A DNA stretch of 40,572 bases from Candidatus Limosilactobacillus intestinipullorum (GTDB lineage: Bacteria; Bacillota; Bacilli; Lactobacillales; Lactobacillaceae). Shown here one piece after another: positions 18,088 through 27,300 of this stretch. The notes under the pieces are model-generated. The model saw nothing but the letters and a program-made list of their open reading frames with translations, made no database searches and was not told where the DNA came from. The stretch spans positions 1-40,572 of the forward strand of contig DXAF01000027.1 of assembly GCA_019117185.1 (NCBI GenBank), read 5' to 3'. Both the position numbers and the translations under genes were made by a program. Numbering within the stretch: the stretch's first letter is position 1; every line of letters begins with the position of its first letter.

Positions 18088-18123
18088 ATTATACTCAATT
18101 AAAAAATTTGTATTGTAATTATA
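18088..18123 (-). promoter_or_regulatory. two -10-like boxes before ftsA
   Basis: Two perfect TATAAT hexamers on the minus strand lie at 18088-18093 and 18118-18123, within an A/T-rich gap between divIB and ftsA. The matching -35 boxes are poor, so the active promoter cannot be chosen by eye. The gap has no terminator. Confidence 0.45.
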
Positions 18124-18178
18124 CCTAAGTTTGATTTTACCACATATTATCCATTACAAAAATGCCTAATTCGTAAAA

Positions 18179-19015
18179 TCACTTGTCATGTGAATCATAA
18201 CTATAAGAATAGGCCCCCACCTGCAAGTCTACGACCCCTGGCTTCTTCATGGTCGCCGCAATTGAAGGGTAATAGGCTAGCTTCTTACCAACCGTGTTTA
18301 GGTTAGCATAGACGGTGTTGCCATCCCGCATGAAGATGACCAGGCGATTAGGCGCCGTCTTAGTTGGCCGGTAACTAATCGTTGAGATCCCGTTGCGAAC
18401 AACGGCCTTTAGTTGGCCAACCTGAACTGCCGTCTTCTTCAGCTGGGCCCCGTCCTTATTAAAGCCTTGGTACTCAATCCTGCTCTGGCTGCCCTTTGCG
18501 CGTTGCAGTTGCCCATTCGCCAGGATGTTGTAGTCACGCTGGCCAATTTCAACAGTACCGACGATGGGGTTCTCCGTCACCGTCATTTGTAATGACTGGG
18601 CACCGGTTAATCTGAGATGAATCTGCTTAACCTGGGGATTGCGCTGGTGGGCCGTCCGACTAATTGCTTGCCGGGTTGCCATTACCCCCCAGATGTAGCG
18701 GCCCAGGTGAACCTGGGTCGCGTCTTCGACCTGGGCCGGGCTAAGCTCACTATTACCGGTCACGGTAACCTCACGTACCTTGCTCAGTGGGGAAATCACG
18801 TACAGCATCAACAGTAAGACGCTGCCAAAAAGGAGGATCAGCTTCAAAACGCGCTCGCCATTAGTAAAGTAACGGTAAACTTTAATTCCGCGAACCTTAT
18901 GGCCAATCCGTTCTGTCGACTTGGTGGAATTGTTGCTTGCTTCTCGGCGATGCTCCAGGGTGGTTAACCGTTGGGCATACCGTTCATGTTCCGGGATAAA
19001 ACTACCCTTTTCCAA
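18179..19015 (-). CDS. ftsQ: cell division protein DivIB/FtsQ
   Basis: A bitopic membrane protein of the FtsL-DivIC-DivIB divisome complex. 278 residues: a basic cytosolic N-terminus, one membrane helix (about 57-75), a POTRA domain (from about 79, VREVTVTGNSELSPAQVED) and a beta domain. The start codon is TTG at 19013-19015, eight bases after AAGGAGG; an ATG that overlaps this spacing is in another frame, so TTG is well supported. Lies directly behind murG. Confidence 0.95.
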   Translation of the reverse strand: MEKGSFIPEHERYAQRLTTLEHRREASNNSTKSTERIGHKVRGIKVYRYFTNGERVLKLILLFGSVLLLMLYVISPLSKVREVTVTGNSELSPAQVEDATQVHLGRYIWGVMATRQAISRTAHQRNPQVKQIHLRLTGAQSLQMTVTENPIVGTVEIGQRDYNILANGQLQRAKGSQSRIEYQGFNKDGAQLKKTAVQVGQLKAVVRNGISTISYRPTKTAPNRLVIFMRDGNTVYANLNTVGKKLAYYPSIAATMKKPGVVDLQVGAYSYSYDSHDK

Positions 19016-19038
19016 GTTGCCATCCTCCTTCCTGTTAG

Positions 19039-20142
19039 TTACTGGTGCTCATCAATTGCCGCATGTAATACCTTAATGAGGTGGTCCGCCGCATCCGGCT
19101 TCCCTAACTTCTTTGCTGCTGCTGCCATCTCAGCACGTAAGTCCGCATTTTGCATAATCTTGTCTGCTTGAACCAACAGTGAACGGGCATCTAGTCGATC
19201 CTCAGTAATCATTAACCCCGCATTCTTACGGACAAGAGCCTGGGCGTTTTTGACCTGGTGGTTGGCCGTCACGTACGGGCTAGGAATTAAAATTGTTGGC
19301 ACCCCGAGTGCCGTTACTTCGGCAATCGTTGTCGCTCCCGCACGGGAAACCAAAGCTGCCACCTTCGGCATTTTGGCTGGCATGTCCTTAATATACGGTA
19401 CAACCTTAACGTTGGCACCCAGTTTAACATCTTTTAACTGTTCCTTAACATGTTCATACCGCTTTTGACCGGTAGCAAAGAGAACCTGGTAGTCACGCTT
19501 GTTAAATTCCGGAATGGCATCAACTACGGTCTGGTTAATCTTCGGTGCTCCCTGACTACCCCCAAAAATCATGAGGGTCGGCACTTCATCTTTTAACCCA
19601 TACTCGGTCCAGGAAAAATCACTATGAGTCTGGGCAGCAACCTGCTGCGCCCGCGGGTTGCCAACCATCGTTACCTTAGCGGCGGGAAACTGACTCCGCG
19701 CTGCTTCAAAGGCAATCGCAATTTGGTCAACGTAGCGGCTCAAGAACTTGTTGGTTACCCCAACAACACTATTTTGTTCGTGAATTACCGTCGGAACGTG
19801 GTGCTTTGCTGCGGCATACAGGACTGCACCGCTGACGTAGCCACCGGTACCCAGGACGACATCTGGTTTAAAATCCCGAATGATCTTCTTAGCATGGTGG
19901 ACCGACTTCAAGAAGAGGTAAACCGTCTTGAAGTTATCCAGCGAAAGTGACCGTTTAAAGCCCTGCATCTGCATCGTTTCTAGCTTAATCCCCGCATCAG
20001 GTACAATTTTATTTTCTAATCCCCGGGTCGTCCCGACGTACAAAACTTCCGTATCTGGTTCAACCTGCTTTAACCGTTCAATTAGGGCAAGGGCGGGGTA
20101 AATATGACCCCCGGTCCCGCCACCAGAAACCAATAACCGCAT
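19039..20142 (-). CDS. murG: UDP-GlcNAc transferase MurG
   Basis: Adds GlcNAc to lipid I to make lipid II on the inner face of the membrane. 367 residues. Seen are the N-terminal [16 protein letters not shown] loop, the HEQNSVVG and GGSQGA motifs of the GT-B fold, and the C-terminal [17 protein letters not shown] donor-site motif. Its ATG overlaps the murD stop codon (TAATG), behind AAAAGGAG. Confidence 0.98.
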   Translation of the reverse strand: MRLLVSGGGTGGHIYPALALIERLKQVEPDTEVLYVGTTRGLENKIVPDAGIKLETMQMQGFKRSLSLDNFKTVYLFLKSVHHAKKIIRDFKPDVVLGTGGYVSGAVLYAAAKHHVPTVIHEQNSVVGVTNKFLSRYVDQIAIAFEAARSQFPAAKVTMVGNPRAQQVAAQTHSDFSWTEYGLKDEVPTLMIFGGSQGAPKINQTVVDAIPEFNKRDYQVLFATGQKRYEHVKEQLKDVKLGANVKVVPYIKDMPAKMPKVAALVSRAGATTIAEVTALGVPTILIPSPYVTANHQVKNAQALVRKNAGLMITEDRLDARSLLVQADKIMQNADLRAEMAAAAKKLGKPDAADHLIKVLHAAIDEHQ

Positions 20143-21518
20143 TAATCTTTCTCCTTTTCACCTGTTAATTTCTCGACTGCTTCGATAAACCGGTCCCCGC
20201 GAACTTCAAAGCTCGGGAACTGGTCCCAGCTAGCATTGGCCGGTGACAGCAAGATAACGTCACCAGGCGCACTAATCTTCCACGCTTCAGGAACCGCCGT
20301 AATTGCATTTTCACTCTCGATGATGGTTGGAATTCCCGCTTGTTCAGCGGCATCCTTCATCTTATCCTTACACTGACCAAACACGATAATACCCTTCACG
20401 TGCTTTTTAAAGTATGGTACCAGTCGTTCGAAGGTGTAGCCACGGTCTAGTCCCCCAGCCAGTAAAATCACTGGTTGTTCAAAGCCTTGCAAGGCGACCT
20501 CGGTTGCTTCAATGTCGGTCGACTTGGAATCGTTATAAAAGCGCCGCCCCTGGTAATCAAGGACGTATTGAAGCCGGTGCCGAACCCCGCTAAAGGTCGT
20601 TAAGACACTGGTAATATCATCATTATCGACGCCCATCAGCTTAGCAGCCGCGATTGCTGCAAGTGCGTTTTCAACATTTTGGGGACCAATCAGACGGATA
20701 TCCTTGGCCGCCATGATCTTCTCACCCCGCCAGTAAATATCACCGTTTTCCTCGTAGGCGCCAGCATGACTCTTATTTTGCCGCGAAAAGGGAACAATCG
20801 TCGCCTGGCTGCGCCGGGCAATTGCTTGCCATTCGTCGCGGTCCCAATTCACCACTAAGAAGTCATCCTTAGTTTGGTTGCGGGTGATATTAAGCTTAGC
20901 GTTAATGTAGTTTTCACGGGTCTTATGGTAGTCGAGGTGGTTTGAAAAAATATTGGTAATAATCGCCACGTGGGGGTGAATAGTCGGTGCGCCCAACAGT
21001 TGGAAGCTAGATAGTTCCGTCACCAGGGTGTCATCGGGGCCCAGCTGTTCAGCAACCTTACTAAAAGAAACCCCAATATTACCCGCATATTTAACATTAT
21101 GGGTGGATGACTTGGCAAGCATCAGTTGGGTCAGCGTCGTGGTGGTCGTCTTACCATTACTCCCGGTAACGCTAACCAAGTGCCCTTCAAAAATCTCCCA
21201 GCCTAATTCAGCTTCGGTAATGATGGGGGTACCCTGCTTAACAAACCGTGCTACTAAGGGGTTATCATAGGGAATTCCCGGGTTCTTTACGACAATCGCA
21301 AACCCCTGGTCAGCTAGTTCCAAGGGATTGCTCCCGGTAATTACCTTGATGCCATCTTGCTCTAAGTCCGTGACCACCGTCGGATCTTGAGGTGCTTTCA
21401 TATCATTTGCCGTGACGTGAGCCCCTAGTTTTACCAGGAGGTGGGCAGCGTTTAACCCACTAATCCCAAAGCCCATCACGAGGACCTTCTTGCCTTGATA
21501 TTTCTTAATCTTCTTCAT
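20142..21518 (-). CDS. murD: UDP-MurNAc-L-alanine--D-glutamate ligase MurD
   Basis: Cytosolic ATP-dependent ligase adding D-Glu to UDP-MurNAc-L-Ala. 458 residues. The N-terminal Rossmann region ([17 protein letters not shown]), the ATP-binding GSNGKTTTT (119-127) and the central [10 protein letters not shown] / LLAGGLDRG motifs are present. Start behind GAAGGGAAG. No murC, murE or murF gene occurs in this window, as is usual for lactobacilli, whose dcw cluster lacks them. Confidence 0.98.
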   Translation of the reverse strand: MKKIKKYQGKKVLVMGFGISGLNAAHLLVKLGAHVTANDMKAPQDPTVVTDLEQDGIKVITGSNPLELADQGFAIVVKNPGIPYDNPLVARFVKQGTPIITEAELGWEIFEGHLVSVTGSNGKTTTTTLTQLMLAKSSTHNVKYAGNIGVSFSKVAEQLGPDDTLVTELSSFQLLGAPTIHPHVAIITNIFSNHLDYHKTRENYINAKLNITRNQTKDDFLVVNWDRDEWQAIARRSQATIVPFSRQNKSHAGAYEENGDIYWRGEKIMAAKDIRLIGPQNVENALAAIAAAKLMGVDNDDITSVLTTFSGVRHRLQYVLDYQGRRFYNDSKSTDIEATEVALQGFEQPVILLAGGLDRGYTFERLVPYFKKHVKGIIVFGQCKDKMKDAAEQAGIPTIIESENAITAVPEAWKISAPGDVILLSPANASWDQFPSFEVRGDRFIEAVEKLTGEKEKD

Positions 21519-21544
21519 TATTCAATTCTTCCCTTCCACCATAC

Positions 21545-22513
21545 TTAAGCAAAAATAATTGTCGTAACCGCAATCACTGCAGCAACCAAGCCAACCAGCC
21601 AGAAGACGATGTCAATTTTCCATTCACTCCAACCACACATTTCAAAGTGGTGGTGAATTGGGCTCATCTTAAAGATTCGCTTCCCGGTTAGCTTAAAGGA
21701 AGCCACCTGGAGCATCACACTGGCCGTTTCGCAAACGTAGACGATCCCGATTACCAGCAGTGACCACTCATGGTGTAAGAGCAGTGAAACCGCCGCCAGT
21801 GAGGCCCCAATTGCCAGTGACCCCATATCACCCATGAAGATCTTAGCGGGTTTATGGTTGAACGGGAAGAAGCCCGCCAGGGTCCCAATCATTGCCAAAC
21901 AGAAGAGGGCAATTTCCGGGTAGCCCGGGTTATTGATCCCAACCAACGCAATAATGAAGTAGGCCAAAAAGGAAATGATCCCCAGACCACTAACCAGCCC
22001 ATCAAGGCCATCGGTCAGGTTAACGGCGTTGGAAAAGCCCACCATCCAAAAGATAATAAAGAGGCCGTAAAGCCAACCTAATTGGCTGTTACCAAAGCCC
22101 ATTTGAAAGCCTTCGTGCTGGTAAATGACCGTAAAAATCATGGCAACGATTACCTGACACAGGGCCTTTTGCCAGGCCTTAAAGCCCTCGTTTTGGTGGT
22201 GGAAGATCTTAATGCTGTCATCCCACATCCCGATTAGTCCAAAGGCAACGAGGGTGAACAGCAGTGCCCAGAGCGTGTTATCAATTAATCCCCGCCAAGC
22301 AGCAACCCATAAGATCGTTACCACCGCAGAGATAATGAAGAGTAAGCCCCCCATCGTGGGCGTCCCGGCCTTCTTGGCGTGCCATTTAGGCCCCTCCTTA
22401 CGAATTTGTTGCCCCTCCTTTTTCGCCTGAAAATAGCGAATCAAAGATGGCATCAAGAGAAAGGTGATTAAGAAAGAACTAACAAGCGTTAGCACAATTG
22501 ATAATGTGTTCAT
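21545..22513 (-). CDS. mraY: phospho-MurNAc-pentapeptide transferase MraY
   Basis: Integral membrane enzyme that transfers phospho-MurNAc-pentapeptide to undecaprenyl phosphate, giving lipid I. 322 residues with about ten membrane helices. Active-site motifs seen: NLTDGLDGL, FMGDMGSLAIG and the SPIHHHFE cluster. Start at 22513 behind AGGGAGG. Confidence 0.98.
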   Translation of the reverse strand: MNTLSIVLTLVSSFLITFLLMPSLIRYFQAKKEGQQIRKEGPKWHAKKAGTPTMGGLLFIISAVVTILWVAAWRGLIDNTLWALLFTLVAFGLIGMWDDSIKIFHHQNEGFKAWQKALCQVIVAMIFTVIYQHEGFQMGFGNSQLGWLYGLFIIFWMVGFSNAVNLTDGLDGLVSGLGIISFLAYFIIALVGINNPGYPEIALFCLAMIGTLAGFFPFNHKPAKIFMGDMGSLAIGASLAAVSLLLHHEWSLLVIGIVYVCETASVMLQVASFKLTGKRIFKMSPIHHHFEMCGWSEWKIDIVFWLVGLVAAVIAVTTIIFA

Positions 22514-22529
22514 TATGATCCTCCCTAAA

Positions 22530-24665
22530 TTATTGTTGGGTTTTGTAGGTGACAGTTAGTGTCTGATTCTTAGTTACTTTATCATTAGCTTTAATGCTTT
22601 GCTTACCGACGTAGCCACTCCCCCGCTCGTGTAGCTTAAGGTGGAGGATGGTGGCTAACTGTTGGACATCAGCAGCACTCCAACCACTAATATCTGGCAT
22701 CCGGTAGGTACCACCGGCATCCAAAATGACCCGTTGGTTTTTGAGCAGCCGTGTTTGCGCCGTGATCGATTGGTGGCGAATTACCTTACCACTTCCTAAA
22801 ACCACGCTTTGAATATTCAAGCTAGCGAGCTGCTTATTGGCATCATCGGTACTCTTACCGGTTAATGACGGCATTTTCACAATGCTAGTGGCACTGGACT
22901 TATGTCGGTCCAGTAGCATCTTCATTGTGGGGTTAAAGATTGACGCCATCTGCTTGGTCGCCGGCGTGCTAAGGTTCTTCGGTTGACGAAGCGTGATGTA
23001 CATCACGTAGCGGGGGTGTTTGGCAGGCGCCATCCCAGCAAAGGAGTATAGGTAGTTAGTATCACCCTTGCTGTAACCACCGGCCCCACCAATCTGGGCG
23101 GTCCCGGTCTTACCAGCGACCCTATAGCCCTTAATCTGGAAGTCATGGCCTAGGCCCTTTTTATCGTAGACCACCCCTTGCATATACTTGCGAACCTGCT
23201 TGGCGGTTGTGGTCTTAATTGGACGGCTGACTTCTTGGGGTTGAACCTTTTTAACGGTCTTGCCGCTATCGCTAACGATTTTCTTGACGATGTAAGGCTG
23301 CATCATCTTACCATTATTAGCCACCGCACCAATTGCCCGGAGCATTTGCATCTGGTTAACCGTGATCCCCTGGCCAAAGGCGGTGTTGGCTTGTTCCAAA
23401 ATCCCCTTGAACTGGGTAAAACCAGAAACCTCGTTATCCATTCCGACCACGTTGACCGGCTTCAAAAAGCCAAAGCGCCGGATATACTTCATCCAGGTCT
23501 TGGCTCCCATGTTCTGCTCGACATGGGCAAAACCGACGTTACTGGAAAGGTCAAAGGCATCCTTATAGGTGATTGCCCCCCACCCGGTGGTGGACCAGTC
23601 AACAATTTTTCCGCCCCCCATCGACCAGGTCCCGGATTGGAAGGTGGCATTGGGATCGAAGTGGCCAGACTCAACCGCTGCACTGAGCGCCAAGATCTTC
23701 ATCGGTGACCCCGGTTCATAGGCGTCTTGGACAAACATATTTCGCCAGACCGGGGTCTTGGAATTAAGGGTGGGCCGTTGGGTGGCCGCAACAATTCGGC
23801 CAGTTTTGGCATCCATGACTACCGCGGTCACAGCGTTCGGTTGACCACTTTTATAAACCTTCGCTACCTTATTTTCCAGCATGTGCTGGGTCTTCGGATC
23901 AATGGTTGTATATACGTTATCACCGTTGACCGCCTGTTTTTTTACTTCCTTTGAGTTGGCGATCCGGTAACCATAGATATCACGCTTATCCTTGCGCATC
24001 CCATTGGTCCCCGTCAACTGCCGGTTAAAGTAGTTTTCCAGGCCGACTTGCCCCGTTAACGTGGTTTGCCCTGCTTGGTTAGTCTTCGGCGTTGCGAGTC
24101 CGATAATTTGAGAAGCAAATTCCCCCTCTGGATACTGGCGAGCAGGGGTCGCAACAAAGTCAATTCCCTGTAAGTGTTCTTGCTTAATCCGTTGCATGGT
24201 AGCCACCGAAAGATTGCTCCCGGCCGGACCAAATTCAACTTGAAATGGCTGGTTCTTAGTATTAAGCCGTTTCAAAATCTTCGCATAGGAAAGGTTCAGG
24301 TACTTGGCAAGTACCCGCGCCGTCTTTTTCTTATTCTGTACATACAATGGCTTTCCACTTGTTGAACGCTGGTTATGGTCAAGGATCGCGTAAACAGTGT
24401 ACTTACTGGTATCGGTCGCGATCACCCCACCCTGGTTGTCATAGATATTGCCCCGCTTAGCTTGGATCGTTCGCCGCTGGGTATATATTCGTTCTGCTTG
24501 TGACTGGAGGTTGACGTGCTGGACGTCCCGGTTAATCGCAATATAAGCAAAACGAACGAAAAATAAGGAAAACAATCCAATCGTGATGAGGAATAACCAT
24601 TTGCCAAAGTTCCCCCGATTACTATTATTTTTCTTATTTTTCGTTCGTTGTGACTCTTTGTTCAT
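22530..24665 (-). CDS. ftsI: septal class B penicillin-binding protein with PASTA domains (PBP2x/FtsI type)
   Basis: Transpeptidase that crosslinks septal peptidoglycan. 711 residues: cytosolic basic N-terminus, one membrane helix (about 23-42), a dimerisation domain, the transpeptidase domain and two PASTA repeats (from about 590) as in PBP2x. Catalytic motifs are SPMK (Ser320-Lys323; a Pro in place of the common Thr), SSN (374-376) and KTG (519-521). Its ATG overlaps the ftsL stop (TAATG). Confidence 0.96.
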   Translation of the reverse strand: MNKESQRTKNKKNNSNRGNFGKWLFLITIGLFSLFFVRFAYIAINRDVQHVNLQSQAERIYTQRRTIQAKRGNIYDNQGGVIATDTSKYTVYAILDHNQRSTSGKPLYVQNKKKTARVLAKYLNLSYAKILKRLNTKNQPFQVEFGPAGSNLSVATMQRIKQEHLQGIDFVATPARQYPEGEFASQIIGLATPKTNQAGQTTLTGQVGLENYFNRQLTGTNGMRKDKRDIYGYRIANSKEVKKQAVNGDNVYTTIDPKTQHMLENKVAKVYKSGQPNAVTAVVMDAKTGRIVAATQRPTLNSKTPVWRNMFVQDAYEPGSPMKILALSAAVESGHFDPNATFQSGTWSMGGGKIVDWSTTGWGAITYKDAFDLSSNVGFAHVEQNMGAKTWMKYIRRFGFLKPVNVVGMDNEVSGFTQFKGILEQANTAFGQGITVNQMQMLRAIGAVANNGKMMQPYIVKKIVSDSGKTVKKVQPQEVSRPIKTTTAKQVRKYMQGVVYDKKGLGHDFQIKGYRVAGKTGTAQIGGAGGYSKGDTNYLYSFAGMAPAKHPRYVMYITLRQPKNLSTPATKQMASIFNPTMKMLLDRHKSSATSIVKMPSLTGKSTDDANKQLASLNIQSVVLGSGKVIRHQSITAQTRLLKNQRVILDAGGTYRMPDISGWSAADVQQLATILHLKLHERGSGYVGKQSIKANDKVTKNQTLTVTYKTQQ

Positions 24666-25018
24666 TATTTGTTGACGTTCCTTACATTTGAATTTTTGTC
24701 AGAGAGGCCATACTTCTTGGCAATATTTTTCAAGTTAGACTGACTAGTCAAATCAGCAATTTCCTGCTGGTCACTAGCGTTGCTATTCTTCACCTGGGTC
24801 ACCTTGGCCTGAAGATCTTGGAGGTTTCGTTGACGCGTATTAATAGCGATTTTAGTCGAAAGTAAGGTAATAATCAACAGCAGGGTAATGGCACCACCGA
24901 CAACCATTAACAGCCGTTCAAATCGTGACCAGCGCACCGGCCGGTTTACCGGTACCGACCGGATCACCTGTGTCGGTCGTTTTGCTTCTTCGTATTTCCT
25001 TGCTGCATTTGAAACCAT
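24665..25018 (-). CDS. ftsL: cell division protein FtsL
   Basis: A small bitopic division protein: about 117 residues, a basic N-terminus, one membrane helix (about 37-56) and an extracellular leucine-zipper-like coiled coil (LQDLQAKVTQVKN...EIADLTSQSNLKNIAKKYGL). The start is taken as the ATG at 25018, about ten bases after AAGGAT; the GTG at 25027 lies too near the site. Primary sequence is poorly conserved in this family, so the call rests on shape and on its place between rsmH and the PBP gene. Confidence 0.92.
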   Translation of the reverse strand: MVSNAARKYEEAKRPTQVIRSVPVNRPVRWSRFERLLMVVGGAITLLLIITLLSTKIAINTRQRNLQDLQAKVTQVKNSNASDQQEIADLTSQSNLKNIAKKYGLSDKNSNVRNVNK

Positions 25019-25035
25019 TTTTAACACTATCCTTA

Positions 25036-25983
25036 CTATTTAGTTTTTTCAATAATTCGTAACTTGGCACTGTGTGCACGGTGATTTTCCGCTAATTCCT
25101 GTTCACTCGGCAGGATCGGTTTCTTATTGATTAACTTAAAATCCGGCTCTAAGCCACTGGGGATAACCGGTAGCCCTTGGGGAATATCGGCGTTAAGCGA
25201 TGTCTTTTCCCGAAACATCGTCTTTACCAACCGGTCTTCTAGCGACTGGAAGGTAATCACGCTGATCCGCCCCCCAACATTAAGCATTGCTAACGCTTGC
25301 TCCAGTGAATCCTCTAGTGCCCCCAGCTCATCATTGACCGCAATCCGAATTGCTTGAAAACTCTTCTTGGCAGGGTGTCCCCCATGGCGCCGGGCCGCTG
25401 CCGGAATTGCTTCTTTAATGATCTCCACCAGTTCAAAGGTCGTTTTAATCGGTTGGTGGGCACGTCGTTGCTCAATCTTACGGGCAATCTGCTTGGCAAA
25501 CCGCTCTTCACCATAACGGTACAGAATCTTGACCAGCTTTTCATATGGCCACTCATTAACTACCGTCATCGCGGAAAGCGCCTGTTCCTGGTTCATCCGC
25601 ATATCTAACGGGGCATCAAGCTTATAACTGAACCCCCGCTTAGCATCATCGAACTGGGGCGATGATACCCCAAGGTCATACAGTACCCCATCGACGTGGT
25701 CAACCCCCTGGACATTTAGGGCTGGTCGAAGGTTACGGAAGTTATCCTCCACGAGGGTCAACCGGCCCGCAACCAGAGCGGACTTAAGGTGTTCTCGGTT
25801 GTACTTAATCGCCGTTTCATCCTGGTCAAAGGAATAAAGGTGGCCCGTGGTCAGTTGACTTAAAATCTTACTCGAGTGGCCACCGCCCCCTAGCGTCCCA
25901 TCAACATAGGTCCCGGTCGGCCGAACGTTCAGACCAGCGACCGCTTCGTTTAGTAAAACCGTTACGTGTTTAAAAGTAGCCAT
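25036..25983 (-). CDS. rsmH: 16S rRNA (cytosine1402-N4)-methyltransferase RsmH
   Basis: SAM-dependent methyltransferase acting on C1402 of 16S rRNA in the decoding centre. 315 residues from the ATG at 25983, behind GGGAGGG. Seen are [22 protein letters not shown] (SAM loop), [11 protein letters not shown] and [12 protein letters not shown] motifs. It is the second gene of the dcw cluster. Confidence 0.98.
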   Translation of the reverse strand: MATFKHVTVLLNEAVAGLNVRPTGTYVDGTLGGGGHSSKILSQLTTGHLYSFDQDETAIKYNREHLKSALVAGRLTLVEDNFRNLRPALNVQGVDHVDGVLYDLGVSSPQFDDAKRGFSYKLDAPLDMRMNQEQALSAMTVVNEWPYEKLVKILYRYGEERFAKQIARKIEQRRAHQPIKTTFELVEIIKEAIPAAARRHGGHPAKKSFQAIRIAVNDELGALEDSLEQALAMLNVGGRISVITFQSLEDRLVKTMFREKTSLNADIPQGLPVIPSGLEPDFKLINKKPILPSEQELAENHRAHSAKLRIIEKTK

Positions 25984-26001
25984 CGACGGCCCTCCCTTCA
26001 A

Positions 26002-26430
26002 CTAAAAGTCAATCTGCAAATCTTCGGCGATGGTGTCAAAGTTATCCGCAGTATCAGCGGAGTAGCTTTGCCAGCGCTCAGCACTCCAGATTTCAAAGCG
26101 GTTAGAGACACCAATGATCACGCAATCTTTTTTTAACGCTGCATGCTGGCGTAAAACGGTGGGGACGTTCACCCGCCCCTGCTTATCAAGCTCACATTCA
26201 GTCGCTGCAGAGTATAAGAAACGCACAAAAGCCCGGGCATCGCGTTTGGTCAACGGAAGGGTCTTTAGTTTTTCTTCTAAGACCTGCCACTCCGTTTGCG
26301 GGTAGCCAAAAAGGCAGCCATCCAAACCACGCGTTATTACAAACGTCGTCCCGAGCTGTCCACGAAATTTTGCGGGGATAATTAACCGGCCTTTGGAGTC
26401 AATAACGTGATTATACTCACCCATTAGCAC
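26002..26430 (-). CDS. mraZ: transcriptional regulator MraZ
   Basis: AbrB-fold DNA-binding protein, first gene of the dcw cluster and, in studied bacteria, repressor or activator of its own operon. 143 residues, two SpoVT/AbrB-like repeats ([35 protein letters not shown]). A GTG at 26430 is chosen: it lies seven bases from AAGGGGGG and yields the MxMGEYNH start typical of the family; an ATG two codons further is possible. GTGG repeats upstream may be its operator. Confidence 0.95.
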   Translation of the reverse strand: MLMGEYNHVIDSKGRLIIPAKFRGQLGTTFVITRGLDGCLFGYPQTEWQVLEEKLKTLPLTKRDARAFVRFLYSAATECELDKQGRVNVPTVLRQHAALKKDCVIIGVSNRFEIWSAERWQSYSADTADNFDTIAEDLQIDF

Positions 26431-26468
26431 AGTTAATCCCCCCTTAACCACTTTATAGGACTAGTCTA

Positions 26469-26489
26469 CCACATTCCCCCACTTCCCAC
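26469..26489 (-). promoter_or_regulatory. candidate MraZ operator
   Basis: Read on the minus strand, GTGG occurs three times in 21 bases (26486-26489, 26479-26482, 26469-26472) as GTGGGAA, GTGGGGGAAT and GTGGTAG. MraZ is known to bind tandem TGGG- or GTGG-type boxes before its own gene. Spacing here is 7 then 10 bases, so periodicity is imperfect. A TATAAA lies just downstream. Confidence 0.45.
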
Positions 26490-26504
26490 CATTACATTTC
26501 CGAT

Positions 26505-26544
26505 AAAAAAGACGATTATCAAGTTTCTTCTTGGCAATCGTCTT
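26505..26544 (-). terminator. terminator of the DUF3397 gene
   Basis: On the minus strand AAGACGATT(G)CCAAG pairs with CTTG(AT)AATCGTCTT and is followed by TTTTTTAT, about 25 bases beyond the stop codon at 26570. It should insulate the dcw operon promoter from the gene upstream. Confidence 0.8.
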
Positions 26545-26569
26545 AAAAATGATTTTATAGTTTTTATTA

Positions 26570-26923
26570 TCAAATCAATGGTAGGAAACCCGCAAAGATC
26601 GAGCAGGCAAAGGAAATAACCGCGAGATACATTGAACACCGCCAAAATGGTGGCCAGTAGCGCCGGTAAATAAACTCGTGGTTATGGGCAACCTGGACCA
26701 CAATCAGGGCCAGGGCCAGGACCATCCAGACGATGATGGGGTAAGCACTCCAGTACCAGCCAAAGTTCCAAAAGGCAAGAATAAAGAACAGGGCGGTGGT
26801 CATTGACCACCATAGCTGCCGGCGTTTTCGCCCCCGAAAGAAGCGTCCAGTTAAGTACTTGACACCAATAAAAATAAGGATGAGTAATATCTGAAAAAGC
26901 ACTCGTTGAAAATTAATCGCCAC
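26570..26923 (-). CDS. DUF3397 family membrane protein
   Basis: A 117-residue polytopic membrane protein with about four helices and basic RRGRKRR-type cytosolic loops, recalled as the DUF3397 family, which lies just upstream of mraZ in lactobacilli. No enzymatic motif. It starts with GTG at 26923, about ten bases after GGGGAGGAAA. Function unknown; the conserved position next to dcw genes hints at an envelope role. It has its own terminator, so it is not part of the dcw transcript. Confidence 0.82.
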   Translation of the reverse strand: MAINFQRVLFQILLILIFIGVKYLTGRFFRGRKRRQLWWSMTTALFFILAFWNFGWYWSAYPIIVWMVLALALIVVQVAHNHEFIYRRYWPPFWRCSMYLAVISFACSIFAGFLPLI

Positions 26924-26957
26924 GGTTACCGTTTCCTCCCCGGTTGAATTTATACCC

Positions 26958-27013
26958 AGTTTACCATAAAGTTACTACCCTGTTTGAAATTGACTAGTAA
27001 CTTGCGGTAAACT
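26958..27013. promoter_or_regulatory. imperfect inverted repeat between divergent DUF3397 and DUF4044 genes
   Basis: The arm TAGTAACTT-GC-GGTAAACT (26995-27013, plus strand) is matched on the minus strand by TAGTAACTT-TAT-GGTAAACT (26977-26958). The plus arm contains the -10 (TAAACT) of the DUF4044 promoter, with TTGAAA at 26984-26989 and an 18-base spacer. The symmetry means both genes could share one regulator or simply have mirror-image promoters. Confidence 0.45.
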
Positions 27014-27047
27014 ACAAAGAGTTACAACCTGAAAGGCAGGGATAATA

Positions 27048-27167
27048 ATGCAGCATAAGAAAAAGACACGTTTTCAAAAGATCACCATGGTGGCGATCTG
27101 GCTGATGCTCATCGCCATGCTGGGCTCCTTAATTTTTGGTGCCGTCGCATCACTGGGTGCCTTTTAA
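27048..27167 (+). CDS. DUF4044 family small membrane protein (39 aa)
   Basis: A short gene of 39 codons plus stop, starting MQHKKKTRFQKITMV with a basic N-terminus and ending in one membrane helix (about 14-37) and the tail SLGAF. It has an AAAGGCAGGGAT ribosome site and a TTGAAA-18-TAAACT promoter. Size, basic head and genomic place (between the dcw operon and ftsK) match the Lactobacillales family DUF4044 as I recall it. It is the only gene in the 377 bases between the DUF3397 gene and ftsK. Function unknown. Confidence 0.8.
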   Translation: MQHKKKTRFQKITMVAIWLMLIAMLGSLIFGAVASLGAF

Positions 27168-27174
27168 CCCACCG

Positions 27175-27291
27175 CCACCAAAATAGGACTGTGGCATGAA
27201 AATGCAACAGCGTCGTACACAAAGCGGGCGCTAGTGTCTGGATTCTCCAAACGCTAGCGCCCGCTTTGGGCTTTCTAAAGACTAGTTGCAC
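27175..27291. repeat. palindromic repeat family, copy 2
   Basis: Stem AAAGCGGGCGCTAG (27221-27234) with CTAGCGCCCGCTTT (27254-27267), continued by a TGTCTGG/CCAAACG apex. Flanks match copy 1: CCACCAAAA then GGACTGTG on the left, GTACAC just before the stem, and, read on the minus strand, GTGCAACTAGTCTTTAGAAAGC on the right. It lies between the convergent DUF4044 and ftsK genes and may serve as a bidirectional terminator, though U-runs are lacking. Confidence 0.7.
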
Positions 27292-27300
27292 GCTTCCAAT

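Noticed and set aside
23178-23708. 176-codon plus-strand open frame opposite the PBP gene
   Set aside because: Antisense shadow of a fully conserved transpeptidase domain; no ribosome site.
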